Position numbers and translations under genes: made by a program. The notes beneath the pieces were generated by a model. It was not told the DNA's origin. It worked only from the letters and a program-made list of their open reading frames with translations, and did not search any database. A DNA stretch of 64,000 bases, from NCBI RefSeq assembly GCF_022919215.1, contig NZ_CP095046.1:1168501-1232500 (forward strand), read 5' to 3'. Below are positions 27,650 through 36,519 of this stretch, one piece after another. Every line of letters begins with the position of its first letter. Position 1 is the first letter of the stretch. The DNA comes from Hymenobacter cellulosilyticus (GTDB lineage Bacteria; Bacteroidota; Bacteroidia; Cytophagales; Hymenobacteraceae).

Positions 27650-28948
27650 GTGTACGAGCAACTCCTCCAGAAACAGACCAAACTGGCCGTCATCGGCCTC
27701 GGCTACGTGGGCCTGCCCATCGCCCTCGAATTTGCCCGCAAGCTCAGCGTTATCGGCTTCGACATCAACGCCGCCCGCGTGGATTTGATGCGCAACAACA
27801 TTGACCCCAGCGGCGAGCTGGAAGCCAAGGACTTCGAAGGCTGCGACATTACATTCACCGATTCGCTGGACGTACTGCGGGAAGCCAACTTCTTTATCGT
27901 GGCCGTGCCGACGCCCATCGATGAGCATGCCATGCCCGACCTGAAGCCCCTGCTGGGCGCTTCGAGCAGCGTGGGCAAAGTGCTCAAGAAAGGCGACTAC
28001 GTGGTGTTTGAAAGCACCGTGTACCCCGGCTGCACCGAGGAGGATTGCATTCCGGTAATGGAAAAACTCTCCGGCCTGAGCTTCGCCAACGGCGACTTTA
28101 AAGTGGGCTACTCGCCCGAGCGTATCAACCCCGGCGACAAGGAGCACACCCTGACCAGCATCGTGAAGGTGGTCAGCGGCTGCGACGACGAATCCCTGGA
28201 AGTCATTGCCAAGCTCTACGAGCTGGTGGTGAAGGCCGGTGTGCACCGCGCCAGCAGCATCAAGGTGGCGGAGGCCGCCAAGATCATCGAAAACACCCAG
28301 CGCGACGTCAACATTGCCTTGATGAACGAGCTGTCGATGATTTTCGACCGCATGAGCATCAACACCTACGAGGTGCTGGAAGCGGCCGGTACTAAGTGGA
28401 ACTTCCTCAAGTTCTCGCCCGGCCTCGTAGGCGGCCACTGCATCGGCGTAGACCCGTACTACCTGACCTACAAGGCCAAGGAGCTGGGCTACGACGCAAA
28501 AGTCATTTTAAGCGGCCGCACGACCAACGACAACATGGGGGCTTACATCGCCCGCAAAACGGTGCAGATGATGATTAAGCAGGGCAAGGACGTGGCCAAA
28601 AGCCGGGTACTGGTAATGGGCGCCACCTTCAAGGAAAACGTGGAAGACATCCGCAACTCCAAGGTGGCCGACGTGATTCAGGAACTCAAGAACTTCTCCG
28701 TGAACGTGGACATCGTGGATCCGCACGCCGATTCCGACGAGCTGCACCACGAGTACGGCTTCCGCCTGATTCCGCAGGAAGAAATCCGGAAGGACTACGA
28801 TGCGGTAATCGTGGCCGTCAGCCACCAGCCCTACATCGGGCTCGACGAGGCTTACTTTCAGTCGATTACTTCCGAAAATCCCGTGCTGGTCGACATCAAG
28901 GGCCTGTACCGCGGCAAAATGAACTCGGTACAGTACTGGAGCCTATAA
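27650..28948 (+). CDS. UDP-N-acetylhexosamine 6-dehydrogenase (TviB/WbpO-like)
   Basis: Oxidises the C6 of a UDP-HexNAc to the uronic acid in two NAD-dependent steps. The reconstructed start is GTG 27650, giving 432 residues; an earlier ATG at 27527 lies inside the acetyltransferase gene. Motifs: 'VIGLGYVGLPIALEFA' (Rossmann), 'PTPIDEHAMPDL', 'ESTVYPGCTEED', 'YSPERINPGDKEHT', and 'VGGHCIGVDPYYLTYKA' with the catalytic Cys264. The HCIGVDPYY form is typical of TviB/WbpO/WbpA enzymes, not of UDP-glucose dehydrogenase. Together with the epimerase at 31362 it could make UDP-GalNAc uronic acid, as in Vi antigen synthesis. Confidence 0.88.
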   Translation: MYEQLLQKQTKLAVIGLGYVGLPIALEFARKLSVIGFDINAARVDLMRNNIDPSGELEAKDFEGCDITFTDSLDVLREANFFIVAVPTPIDEHAMPDLKPLLGASSSVGKVLKKGDYVVFESTVYPGCTEEDCIPVMEKLSGLSFANGDFKVGYSPERINPGDKEHTLTSIVKVVSGCDDESLEVIAKLYELVVKAGVHRASSIKVAEAAKIIENTQRDVNIALMNELSMIFDRMSINTYEVLEAAGTKWNFLKFSPGLVGGHCIGVDPYYLTYKAKELGYDAKVILSGRTTNDNMGAYIARKTVQMMIKQGKDVAKSRVLVMGATFKENVEDIRNSKVADVIQELKNFSVNVDIVDPHADSDELHHEYGFRLIPQEEIRKDYDAVIVAVSHQPYIGLDEAYFQSITSENPVLVDIKGLYRGKMNSVQYWSL

Positions 28949-29054
28949 GGTGAAATGGTGAGTTGGTGAAATGGTGAGTTGTTGTGCAGATTGCGCAAGA
29001 GGCTCTACCAGAACATCAACTCACTAGGTCACCATCTCACCATTTCACAAATTG
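28949..29054. repeat. Octamer-period inverted repeat, dehydrogenase-galE gap
   Basis: Four units in each arm. Left (28949-28984): GGTGAAAT, GGTGAGTT, GGTGAAAT, GGTGAGTT, starting directly at the stop codon. The right arm read in reverse complement (29017-29050): TGTGAAAT, GGTGAGAT, GGTGACCT, AGTGAGTT. Spacer ~30 bases. It ends 7 bases before the galE ATG. Confidence 0.82.
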
Positions 29055-29057
29055 AAG

Positions 29058-30082
29058 ATGGAACGCACGAAAATAGTAGTGACGGGCGGCGCTGGCTACA
29101 TTGGCTCCCACGCGGTGGTAGAGCTGTTCGAAGCCGGCTACCAGCCTATTATTATTGACAACTTCAGCAACTCTCAGGAGTCGGTGCTCGATGGCATCAA
29201 GGCTATTCTGGGTCAGGCAGTGCCTTGCTACAACATCGACTGCGGCGACGAGGCTGCTCTGCGCGGCGTGTTCGACCAGGAACCGGATATCCGGGGCATC
29301 ATTCACTTTGCCGCGTACAAAGCGGTAGGTGAGTCGGTGCAGCAGCCGCTGAAGTATTACCAGAACAACGTCGGCTCGCTCATCACGCTGCTGAAAGTAA
29401 TGCCTGACTACGGCGTGAGCAACCTGGTTTTCTCCTCCTCGTGCACCGTGTACGGCATTCCGGATCAGCTGCCCGTAACCGAACAGACCCCGACCAAGCC
29501 GGCTACTTCGCCCTACGGCAATACCAAGAAAATCTGCGAGGATATCCTCAACGATGTAGCTTCGGTATCGGGCGGGGCTATCCGCACCATTCTGCTGCGC
29601 TACTTCAACCCGATTGGGGCACACGCATCGGCCCGCATCGGCGAGCTGCCGCTGGGCGTGCCCAATAACCTGGTTCCCTTCATCACGCAGACGGCCGCCG
29701 GCATCCGTGAGAAGCTCACCATCTACGGCGACACCTACGACACGCCCGACGGCACCAACATCCGCGACTACGTGCACGTGGTAGACCTGGCCAAAGCCCA
29801 CGTGGTAGCGGTGCAGCGCCTGCTCGACGGCGCCGGCGACGTGGTAGAAACCTTCAACGTGGGCACTGGCCGCGGCAATAGCGTACTGGAAGTAGTGCAG
29901 GCTTTCGAGCGGGCCACCGGCCAGAAGCTGAACTACACCATCGGTCCGCCCGGGCCGGCGACGTACCCGCCATCTACGCCGACGTAACCAAAGCCACGCA
30001 GGAGCTGGGCTTTCAAACCACTGCTACCCTGGACGAGGCCCTGGCCAGCTCCTGGAAGTGGCAGCAGTCCTTGGCGAAATAG
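29058..30082 (+). CDS. galE: UDP-glucose 4-epimerase, one frameshift
   Basis: GalE interconverts UDP-glucose and UDP-galactose. The short-chain dehydrogenase features are complete: 'VVTGGAGYIGSHAV' (NAD binding), 'IHFAAYKAVGESV', 'SSSCTVYG' and the catalytic 'SPYGNTK' (Tyr-x-x-x-Lys), 'YFNPIGAH', 'RDYVHVVDLAKAH', 'FNVGTGRGNSV'. The C-terminus is reached by restoring one C to the C3 run at 29949-29951, giving 'IGPPRAGDVPAIYADV' and 341 residues. ATG 29058 is chosen over TTG 29052. It is flanked on both sides by octamer repeats, the downstream one overlapping its stop codon. Confidence 0.92.
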
Positions 30083-30199
30083 TGAGATGGTGAAATGGTG
30101 AGTTGTTGTTCAAACCGCGCGATTCTGCGCTAGCGGCACGAAAAACTCACCATCTCACCATTTCACCATCTCACCATTTCAAAACTTTACAATTTCACC
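30074..30199. repeat. Octamer-period inverted repeat, galE-rfbB gap
   Basis: The left arm reads GCGAAATA, GTGAGATG, GTGAAATG, GTGAGTTG (30074-30105), overlapping the last codons and the TAG stop of galE (30080-30082). The right arm, in reverse complement, runs through GGTGAAAT, TGTAAAGT, TTTGAAAT, GGTGAGAT, GGTGAAAT, GGTGAGAT, GGTGAGTT (30141-30199) and ends 4 bases before the rfbB ATG. The right arm thus has about three more units than the left. Confidence 0.82.
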
Positions 30200-30203
30200 G
30201 ATC

Positions 30204-31256
30204 ATGAAAATCATCATCACCGGCGGGGCCGGCTTCATTGGGTCGCACGTGGTGCGCCTGTTCGTCACCAAGTATCCGGAATATCAGATTCTGAACCTGG
30301 ATGCCTTGACCTACGCCGGCAACCTGGAAAACCTGCGCGACATCGAGAATGAGCCCAACTACCGTCTGGTGAAAGGCGACATTACCGACCAGGCTTTCGT
30401 GGACCACCTCTTCGCTACCGAGGAGCCCGACGCCGTAATTCACCTTGCCGCCGAGTCGCACGTGGACCGCAGCATCACCGATCCGCTGGCCTTCGTGAAG
30501 ACCAACGTGCTGGGCACGGTGCACTTGCTGAATGCCGCCAAAAACCTGTGGAAGCCCCTGGGCTACGAAGGCAAAACCTTCTACCACGTGAGCACCGACG
30601 AAGTGTACGGCTCCCTGGAAATGGGTCCCGAGATGTTTACCGAGGACACGCCCTACGATCCCCGTTCGCCGTATTCGGCCTCGAAAGCTGCTTCGGACCA
30701 CTTTGTGCGCGCCTGGTACCACACCTACCACATGCCGGTAAAGCTGAGCAACTGCTCAAACAACTACGGCCCCAACCACTTCCCCGAAAAGCTTATTCCG
30801 CTGGCTATCCACCGCATTCAGCACGGGCAGCCCGTGCCGGTGTACGGCAAAGGCGAAAACGTGCGCGACTGGCTGTTTGTGAAAGACCACGCCACCGCCA
30901 TTGATGCCGTGTTCCACAAAGGCAAAGTGGGCGAGACCTACAACATCGGCGGGGTAAACGAGTGGCAGAACATTGAGCTCATCAACCTACTCTGCGACGT
31001 GCTTGACGAGAAGACCGGCCGTGAGCAGGGCACGTCCCGCAAGCTCATCACCTACGTAACCGACCGCGCCGGCCACGACCTGCGTTACGCCATCGACTCG
31101 AGCAAGATCATGAACGAGCTGGGCTGGAAGCCCTCCGTGACTTTCGAGCAGGGCCTGGCCCAAACCGTGGACTGGTACCTGGAAAACACCGAGTGGCTCA
31201 ACAACGTGACCAGCGGGGCCTACCAGCAGTACTACCAGCAGCAGTACAACCGATAA
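30204..31256 (+). CDS. rfbB: dTDP-glucose 4,6-dehydratase
   Basis: Second step of dTDP-rhamnose and other dTDP-deoxysugar pathways: converts dTDP-glucose to dTDP-4-keto-6-deoxyglucose. 350 residues. Motifs: 'IITGGAGFIGSHVV', 'HLAAESHVDRSI', 'HVSTDEVYGSL' (the D-E pair of the dehydratase), 'SPYSASKAASDHF' (Tyr/Lys), 'NNYGPNHFPEKLIPL', and 'YNIGG.NEWQN'. It acts with the thymidylyltransferase at 32448. RfbC and RfbD are not in the window, so the end product may be another 6-deoxy sugar or the remaining genes lie elsewhere. Confidence 0.94.
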   Translation: MKIIITGGAGFIGSHVVRLFVTKYPEYQILNLDALTYAGNLENLRDIENEPNYRLVKGDITDQAFVDHLFATEEPDAVIHLAAESHVDRSITDPLAFVKTNVLGTVHLLNAAKNLWKPLGYEGKTFYHVSTDEVYGSLEMGPEMFTEDTPYDPRSPYSASKAASDHFVRAWYHTYHMPVKLSNCSNNYGPNHFPEKLIPLAIHRIQHGQPVPVYGKGENVRDWLFVKDHATAIDAVFHKGKVGETYNIGGVNEWQNIELINLLCDVLDEKTGREQGTSRKLITYVTDRAGHDLRYAIDSSKIMNELGWKPSVTFEQGLAQTVDWYLENTEWLNNVTSGAYQQYYQQQYNR

Positions 31257-31355
31257 CTAATGTGCTAATGTGGAAATGCGCTGATGTGCTAAGCCATTTT
31301 CGGCCATAGCCTCAACTCATTTCCACATTTCTCACATTGGCACATTAGCACATTA
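31257..31355. repeat. Octamer-period inverted repeat of a second sequence type, rfbB-epimerase gap
   Basis: The left arm units are TAATGTGC, TAATGTGG, AAATGCGC, TGATGTGC (31258-31289). The right arm, in reverse complement, gives TAATGTGC, TAATGTGC, CAATGTGA, GAAATGTG, GAAATGAG (31316-31355). The period is again 8 and every unit still contains GTG or GCG, but the other five bases differ from the neighbouring elements. It ends 6 bases before the next ATG. Confidence 0.78.
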
Positions 31356-31361
31356 AACAGA

Positions 31362-32369
31362 ATGTACGAAACTCCTTTTCACGACCAGCCGCTCGATAAC
31401 CTGACTTTCCTGGTAACGGGCGGCGCGGGCTTTATCGGCTCCAACCTGGTTGAATACCTGCTGAAATACGGCGCCAAAAAGGTGCGGGTCCTGGATAACT
31501 TCTCCAACGGCTTCCGCAAGAACCTCAACCTGTTTGCCGGCAACCCCGCGCTGGAGGTTCTTGAAGGCGACATCCGGGACCGGCAAACCTGCATCGACGC
31601 CTGTGTGGGCGTCGACGTGGTGCTGCATCAGGCGGCTCTGGGCTCGGTGCCCCGCTCCATCAATGACCCGATTACCTCCAACGACGTGAACGTAGGCGGC
31701 TTCGTGAACATGCTCGTGGGTGCTAAGGAGGCCAACGTAAAGCGTTTCGTGTACGCGGCTTCGTCCTCTACCTACGGCGACCATAAAGCTCTGCCCAAGG
31801 TAGAGGACCGGATTGGCAAGCCTTTGTCGCCCTACGCCGTGACCAAGTATGCCAACGAGCTGTACGCCGACGTGTTTGGCAAAACCTACGGCATGGAAAT
31901 CATCGGGCTGCGCTACTTCAACATCTTCGGCCCCCGTCAGGACCCGAACGGAGCGTATGCAGCCGTTATTCCGCTCTTCATCGATGCCGTGCTGCAGGGC
32001 AAGCCCCCGCGCATGAACGGCGACGGTGGGCAGACCCGCGACTTTACCTTCGTGGAAAACTGCGTGCAGGCCAACATCAAGGCGGCTTTGTCCTCGAACC
32101 CGGAGGCGGTAAACCAGGTCTACAACGTGGCCGTGGCCGACCGTACCTCGCTCAACGACCTGTTCAACATCCTGAAGGAAGAGGCCGGCTCCGACATCAC
32201 GCCCGAGTACGGCCCCGACCGTGCCGGCGACATCCGCGACTCTCTGGCCGATATCAGCAAGGCCAACAACCTGCTGGGCTACGACCCGCAGATCCGCATT
32301 CGGGAGGGCCTGCAGAAAACCCTGGCTTGGTTTAAAGAGAATCAGGCGTTTATTGCCGAGCGAAACTAG
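31362..32369 (+). CDS. UDP-N-acetylglucosamine 4-epimerase (WbpP/TviC-like)
   Basis: A 335-residue SDR-family epimerase specific for N-acetylated UDP-sugars. Features: 'FLVTGGAGFIGSNLVEYLL', 'LHQAALGSVPRSINDPI' (a signature of WbpP/TviC, with the GSVPRSI loop), 'AASSSTYGDH', 'SPYAVTKYANELYA' (catalytic Tyr/Lys), 'RYFNIFGPRQDPNGAYAAVIP', 'DGGQTRDFTFVENC'. With the TviB-like dehydrogenase at 27650 this makes a UDP-GlcNAc to UDP-GalNAc(A) route. Same strand and spacing style as its neighbours, so probably one transcription unit with them. Confidence 0.88.
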   Translation: MYETPFHDQPLDNLTFLVTGGAGFIGSNLVEYLLKYGAKKVRVLDNFSNGFRKNLNLFAGNPALEVLEGDIRDRQTCIDACVGVDVVLHQAALGSVPRSINDPITSNDVNVGGFVNMLVGAKEANVKRFVYAASSSTYGDHKALPKVEDRIGKPLSPYAVTKYANELYADVFGKTYGMEIIGLRYFNIFGPRQDPNGAYAAVIPLFIDAVLQGKPPRMNGDGGQTRDFTFVENCVQANIKAALSSNPEAVNQVYNVAVADRTSLNDLFNILKEEAGSDITPEYGPDRAGDIRDSLADISKANNLLGYDPQIRIREGLQKTLAWFKENQAFIAERN

Positions 32370-32421
32370 GTGCCTTACCTGCTTCGCAAAACCGCTGCAC
32401 GCTGCCGCACGAAACGCCCAC

Positions 32422-32447
32422 AAAGTCACTAACTCACTAACTCACAG
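32422..32447. repeat. Single-armed octamer repeat before rfbA
   Basis: On the opposite strand the units read GTGAGTTA, GTGAGTTA, GTGACTTT, directly abutting the rfbA start codon. The facing arm after the upstream stop (32369) is not recognisable. It may be a degraded or half element. Confidence 0.6.
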
Positions 32448-33326
32448 ATGAAAGGCATTATTCTGGCCGGGGGCTCCGGCACCCGCCTGCACCCGCTCAC
32501 GTTGGCCGTCAGCAAGCAGCTCATGCCGGTGTACGACAAGCCGATGATTTATTATCCGCTGTCGATTCTGATGATGGCAGGCATCCGCGAAATCCTCATC
32601 ATCACCACGCCCCACGACCAGGAGCAGTTCAAACGCCTGCTGGGCGACGGCCAGAAGCTGGGCTGCAACTTCCAGTATGCCGTACAGGAAGTGCCCAACG
32701 GTCTGGCCCAGGCCTTCGTTATCGGCGCCGACTTCATCGGCGACGACAAGGTGGCCCTGGTGCTCGGCGACAATATCTTCCACGGCGAAGGCCTGGAAGA
32801 GCTGCTCAAGAGCAACAGTAGCCCCGAGGGCGGCGTGGTGTATGCCTACCACGTGCAGGACCCCGAGCGCTACGGCGTGGTGGAGTTCGACGAGAATAAA
32901 AAGGCCCTCAGCATTGAGGAAAAGCCTAAGCAGCCCAAAAGCAACTATGCCGTACCGGGTCTGTATTTCTACGACAACGAAGTCATCCAGATTGCCAAGG
33001 ACCTGAAGCCCAGCCCCCGCGGCGAGTACGAAATTACCGACGTCAACCAGGAATACCTGCGCCGTGGTAAGCTCAAAGTTGGCATTCTGGGCCGCGGCAC
33101 CGCCTGGCTCGACACCGGCACGTTTGAGTCCTTGATGCAGGCTGGCGAGTTTGTACGCGTCATTGAGCAGCGCCAGGGTCTGAAAGTGGGGTCCATTGAG
33201 GAAATTGCTTACCGCCAGGGCTTTATCACTGCCGACCAGCTGCGCGCCATTGCCGAGCCCCTGCGCAAGAGCGGCTACGGCGACTACCTGATGAGCCTGC
33301 CCGAGTCGTTGCTGCTGGAAAAGTAG
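32448..33326 (+). CDS. rfbA: Glucose-1-phosphate thymidylyltransferase
   Basis: Makes dTDP-glucose from dTTP and glucose-1-phosphate, the first step of dTDP-sugar synthesis, supplying RfbB. 292 residues, normal length. '[14 protein letters not shown]' with '[18 protein letters not shown]' forms the nucleotide and sugar-phosphate site. '[10 protein letters not shown]' carries the metal-binding Asp, followed by '[32 protein letters not shown]' (family signature, residues ~145-175) and '[12 protein letters not shown]'. It is the last gene of the nucleotide-sugar cluster and is closed by a strong terminator. Confidence 0.95.
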   Translation: MKGIILAGGSGTRLHPLTLAVSKQLMPVYDKPMIYYPLSILMMAGIREILIITTPHDQEQFKRLLGDGQKLGCNFQYAVQEVPNGLAQAFVIGADFIGDDKVALVLGDNIFHGEGLEELLKSNSSPEGGVVYAYHVQDPERYGVVEFDENKKALSIEEKPKQPKSNYAVPGLYFYDNEVIQIAKDLKPSPRGEYEITDVNQEYLRRGKLKVGILGRGTAWLDTGTFESLMQAGEFVRVIEQRQGLKVGSIEEIAYRQGFITADQLRAIAEPLRKSGYGDYLMSLPESLLLEK

Positions 33327-33346
33327 AAGCTGCTCCTACAGCATTG

Positions 33347-33380
33347 AAAAGGCCCGCGCTACTTCTAGCGCGGGCCTTTT
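33347..33380. terminator. Rho-independent terminator after rfbA
   Basis: A perfect 15-base stem AAAAGGCCCGCGCTA / TAGCGCGGGCCTTTT with a CTTC tetraloop. It ends the nucleotide-sugar unit. Confidence 0.92.
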
Positions 33381-33410
33381 ACATTTGCGGAATCACGCCA
33401 TAGTCAGTCG

Positions 33411-33928
33411 ATGCCGATGCAGCCCATGACCTATCAGGATTTTACGCTCAAAGCGCGCCTGCGTGACCGGGCCTTTGTGGAGGAGCGGCTACTGGCACTC
33501 GGCTTTACTTACATCGGGCTGGACGAGCAGCGCGACACGTATTTTCTCGTCAGCCAAGGTAAGCTTAAACTTCGGCAGGGTACGATTGAAAACCTGATAA
33601 CCCACTATGAGCGGCTACCGGACCGGGCTACGGAGAAGACAGTCGTGTACGTGTACGACCTGAACCCTTCGGCCCAACAAATTGCCGACCTGTATGCGGC
33701 GCATGAGGTAGTCGGAATTGTAGAGAAGAGCCGTCGGATTTACCGGCTCGGCAACGTCAAAGTTCACCTTGATACTACGGCAGACCAAACCGAATTCCTG
33801 GAAATAGAAGTGTTTGACCACACGAACACCAAACCCGCTCCGGAGCTGGAAGCCGCTGCCACGAGGTGCTACGCAGCCTGGGCATTGACCCCGCGGACCT
33901 ATTGCCTACGGGCTACTTTAAAAAGTAA
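33411..33928 (+). CDS. CYTH-domain protein (class IV adenylate cyclase-like), one frameshift
   Basis: CYTH proteins hydrolyse or cyclise triphosphorylated compounds in a beta-tunnel. The recognised features are 'RDTYFLVSQGKLKLRQG', 'HYERLPD', 'VEKSRRIYRLGNVKVHLD' and 'TEFLEIEVFD', in the order seen in CyaB-like proteins. The usual N-terminal E-x-E-x-K is replaced here by 'DFTLKARLRD', keeping the lysine only, so activity is uncertain. One C is missing near 33854-33857; restoring it yields a C-terminus 'CHEVLRSLGIDPADLLPTGY' and a stop at 33926-33928, total about 172 residues. The start could also be 33417 or 33426. It follows the rfbA terminator and seems independent. Confidence 0.75.
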
Positions 33929-33977
33929 CTGTTTGTGGATCATTGATAAGCAGCGCGTTAAGCGTTGACAAGCGCTG

Positions 33978-35224
33978 CTAAAAGATGATGCCGGCCAACA
34001 AGCCCGCCAGCACGATTACGTAGGAGGGAAACTTGTCCCAGAGCAGCACCAGAAACGTGACGGCCACCAACGCCAGATTCACGGGCGTATCGGGCAAGGG
34101 GTGATACAGCAGAAACGTAGCGGCGCACACCAGGCCGGCCGACACGGCGTTGATGCCCTCCAGGGAGGCCTTAACCACCCGGTACTGCTTGAGCTGGTCC
34201 CAGAAGCGGATCAGAAAGAAGATGAGCAGGGTGCCCGGCATGAAAATACCCGCTGCGGCCACGACTGCGCCCAGGATCTGACTGCCGATGCCCCCGCCGA
34301 CCTGCCGCATGGCTAGGGCCCCAATGTAGGAGGCAAACGAAAAATTGGGTCCCGGCATGGCCTGCACCAGCCCCAGCCCGGAAAGAAATTCCTGAGTGGT
34401 GAGGTAGTGCTTAAACTCTACGAACTCGGCGTACAGTAGGGGCGCCAGCACCTGCCCGCCGCCAAACACCAGGCTGCCGTTGCGGTAGAAGTTCTCAAAC
34501 AGTCGCACTGGCAGCATCCGATGGTCGGAACGGGTGTAGTGGCCCAGCACGGCCGCGCCTACCAGCACGGCCAGCCACAGCGCGAAATTGGCCCATTCAA
34601 TGTTGAGAGGCTGCTTTTTTTCCAGCACCGGCATTTTGCGGTAGCGGAAGGTGGTAATCGTGCCGCCCGCAATGAGCAGCAGCGGCAGCACCGAGGGCAG
34701 CTGAAATCGGTAAGCCAGCATAGATGCCGCCACCATCAGGGCCACGGAGGTTTTGGTGTGAATGACCTTCTCGGAAATCTTATAGGCCGAATATGCCACA
34801 AAGCCTACCGCAATTGGCTGAATGTACTGCACCAGGTGGGCTACCTGGTCTTTATCGAGGTAGGAAATGGTGAGGCCCGCCAGCGTCATCAGCGTCACGG
34901 CCGGCAGCATCCAGACTAGCACCGTAAGGTAGGCCAGGTTGGGCCCGCCCAGGCGGTAGCCAATGGCCGTAATGGTTTGGGTGGAGGTGGGGCCGGGCAG
35001 GATCTGGCACAGGGCCGTAAGCTCCAGCAGCTCGGCAGCCGTCAGGTAGCGGCGCTTATCCACCAGCAGCCGCAGCATCATGGCCATGTGGGCCTGGGGG
35101 CCGCCAAAGGCCGTAAGTCCCAGGGCTGCCACGTCCTTCAGAAAAATGATTCCTCGTACCCGCTTGGTGCGGGCACCGCGAGTACCCCGGGCGGCGGTGC
35201 GAGCTGAATTTCTTCCGTTTCCAA
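33978..35224 (-). CDS. chrA: Chromate transporter, long form, one frameshift
   Basis: CHR-family membrane protein with two duplicated halves. Half 1: 'FLKDVAALGLTAFGGPQAHMAMM' and 'ALCQILPGPTSTQTITAIGYRLGG'. Half 2: 'NGSLVFGGGQVLAPLLYAEFVE' and 'GLGLVQAMPGPNFSFASYIGA'. The FGGPxAH and PGP repeats are diagnostic. The main frame lacks a good start codon; restoring one base to the C4 run (plus sense) at 35185-35188 connects an upstream TTG (35224) and the sequence 'ETEEIQLAPPPGGTRGARTKRVRGIIF', giving about 415 residues. The true start is therefore the least certain part. Many family members have no proven chromate role, so the name reflects family only. Confidence 0.82.
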
Positions 35225-35324
35225 AACGTGGTACTTAGTGGTCAGACAAGGACGCAGAAAGCCGGGGCAAAAGCAATGGAGGGGCTTGGTAAATACGCGT
35301 CAAATCGTTGGGAGCCAGAAAGAA

Positions 35325-35390
35325 AGCGGCCGGCTGCTGAAAGAATGACCTGGATAATTCCAGAAAGCACACTTTCAACAACCGGCCGCT
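35325..35390. terminator. Imperfect 19-base inverted repeat, probable terminator
   Basis: The left arm 35325-35343 (AGCGGCCGGCTGCTGAAAG) and the right arm 35372-35390 pair over 19 positions with two C/T differences that become G-U pairs in RNA. It lies downstream of the oxygenase gene and before chrA on the same (minus) strand. The T tract is lacking. Confidence 0.5.
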
Positions 35391-35406
35391 ACCAATCTAC
35401 TCCTGC

Positions 35407-36383
35407 TTACTTCTTCTTGAGGCCCAGCTCAATCAGACGCTCGTTGAGGAATTCACCAGCGGTGATGTCGGCTTCCTTCTTTGGGTTGTCGGGCGTCACG
35501 CAGTTTTCCAGGGCTGCCAGGCTCATTTCCGAGCGGGGGTGCATAAAGAAGGGCACCGAGAAGCGGGAAGAGTTCATTTTCTCGCGGGCGGGTTTACCAC
35601 GCGGTGAATGGTGCTCTTGAGTACGCCGTTGGTCAGGCGCTGCAGCATGTCGCCCACGTTCACCACAATCTGGTCGGGTAGGGCCGTAATCGGAATCCAG
35701 TGCCCGTCGCGGCGCAGCACCTGCAGACCGTCGGCCGAGGCGCCCATGAGCAGCGTAATCAGGTTGATGTCGCCGTGCTCGGCGGCGCGTACGGCATCCG
35801 CGGGCACCTCATCGGGGTTTTCGATGGGGAAGTAGTGGATGGGGCGCAGGATGCTGTTGCCGTTCCGAACTTTGTCGTCGAAATAATTTTCGGGCAAATT
35901 CAGGTACAAGGCAATGGCCCGCAGCACGTCTTTTCCGGCTGCTTCCAGGGTGCGGTAAGTCGTGAAAGTGCTCTTTTGAAAGGTCGGAACTTCGGCCGGC
36001 CAGATGTTGGCCGGGTACTCCTTGCCGATGGGGTCACTCTCGTCATCGACCTCCTGGCCCACGTGGAAAAACTCCTTCAGGTCGCCGGTGTTGCGGCCTT
36101 TGGCGTGCTCTTTTCCTTTGCTGATATAGCCGCGCTGGCCAGCCAGTTCGGGGTTTTCGTAGCGTTGCTTGGCGTCGTCGGGCAACGCGAAGAAGGCCTT
36201 TACGTCATTGTAAAGAGCAGCGGTCTGTTCGTCGGAAAGGCCGTGGTTTTTCAGGGCTACAAAACCGATATTCTGATAAGCTTCGCCGAGCTGTTGCACG
36301 AAGCGGGCCTTACGCTCCGGGTCACCGGAACGGAAATCGGCCAAGTCGAGGGAGGGAATTTCTTCCAACAATTTTTCTTCCAT
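35407..36383 (-). CDS. Isopenicillin-N-synthase-like Fe(II)/2-oxoglutarate-type oxygenase, one frameshift
   Basis: A non-haem iron dioxygenase of the IPNS/ACC-oxidase/flavonol-synthase superfamily. Iron ligands: His203 and Asp205 ('AEHGDINLITLL') and His260 ('STIHRVVNPP'). The N-terminal 'IPSLDLADF', 'YQNIGFVALKNHGL' and 'AKQRYENPELAGQRGY' are also family-typical. One base is missing from the G3 run (plus sense) at 35586-35588; restoring it gives the expected end 'PPREKMNSSRFSVPFFMHPR' and 325 residues, ending 'LIELGLKKK'. It is not near any non-ribosomal peptide gene, so the substrate is unknown and should not be called isopenicillin N. Confidence 0.85.
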
Positions 36384-36519
36384 AGCGGAAAATCAATATA
36401 CTTTTGAGCAAACCTTACGTATTGCGCAAGGTACTTAAAAAATCATTCGTCGTCCCGGTGTCGGGGCGCGGCCGGACGAGCGGTCCGGTGGTCTTTTTAA
36501 TCCTTCCACCATTTCCCTC

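Noticed and set aside
29949..29951. Programmed -1/+1 ribosomal frameshift sites in galE, ribD, cdsA and others
   Set aside because: No slippery heptamer or downstream structure is seen at these sites, and there are too many unrelated genes; assembly error is simpler.
23263..32447. CRISPR arrays, suggested by short repeated units
   Set aside because: Units are 8 bases, directly abutting, without unique spacers, and paired in inverted orientation; no cas genes nearby.
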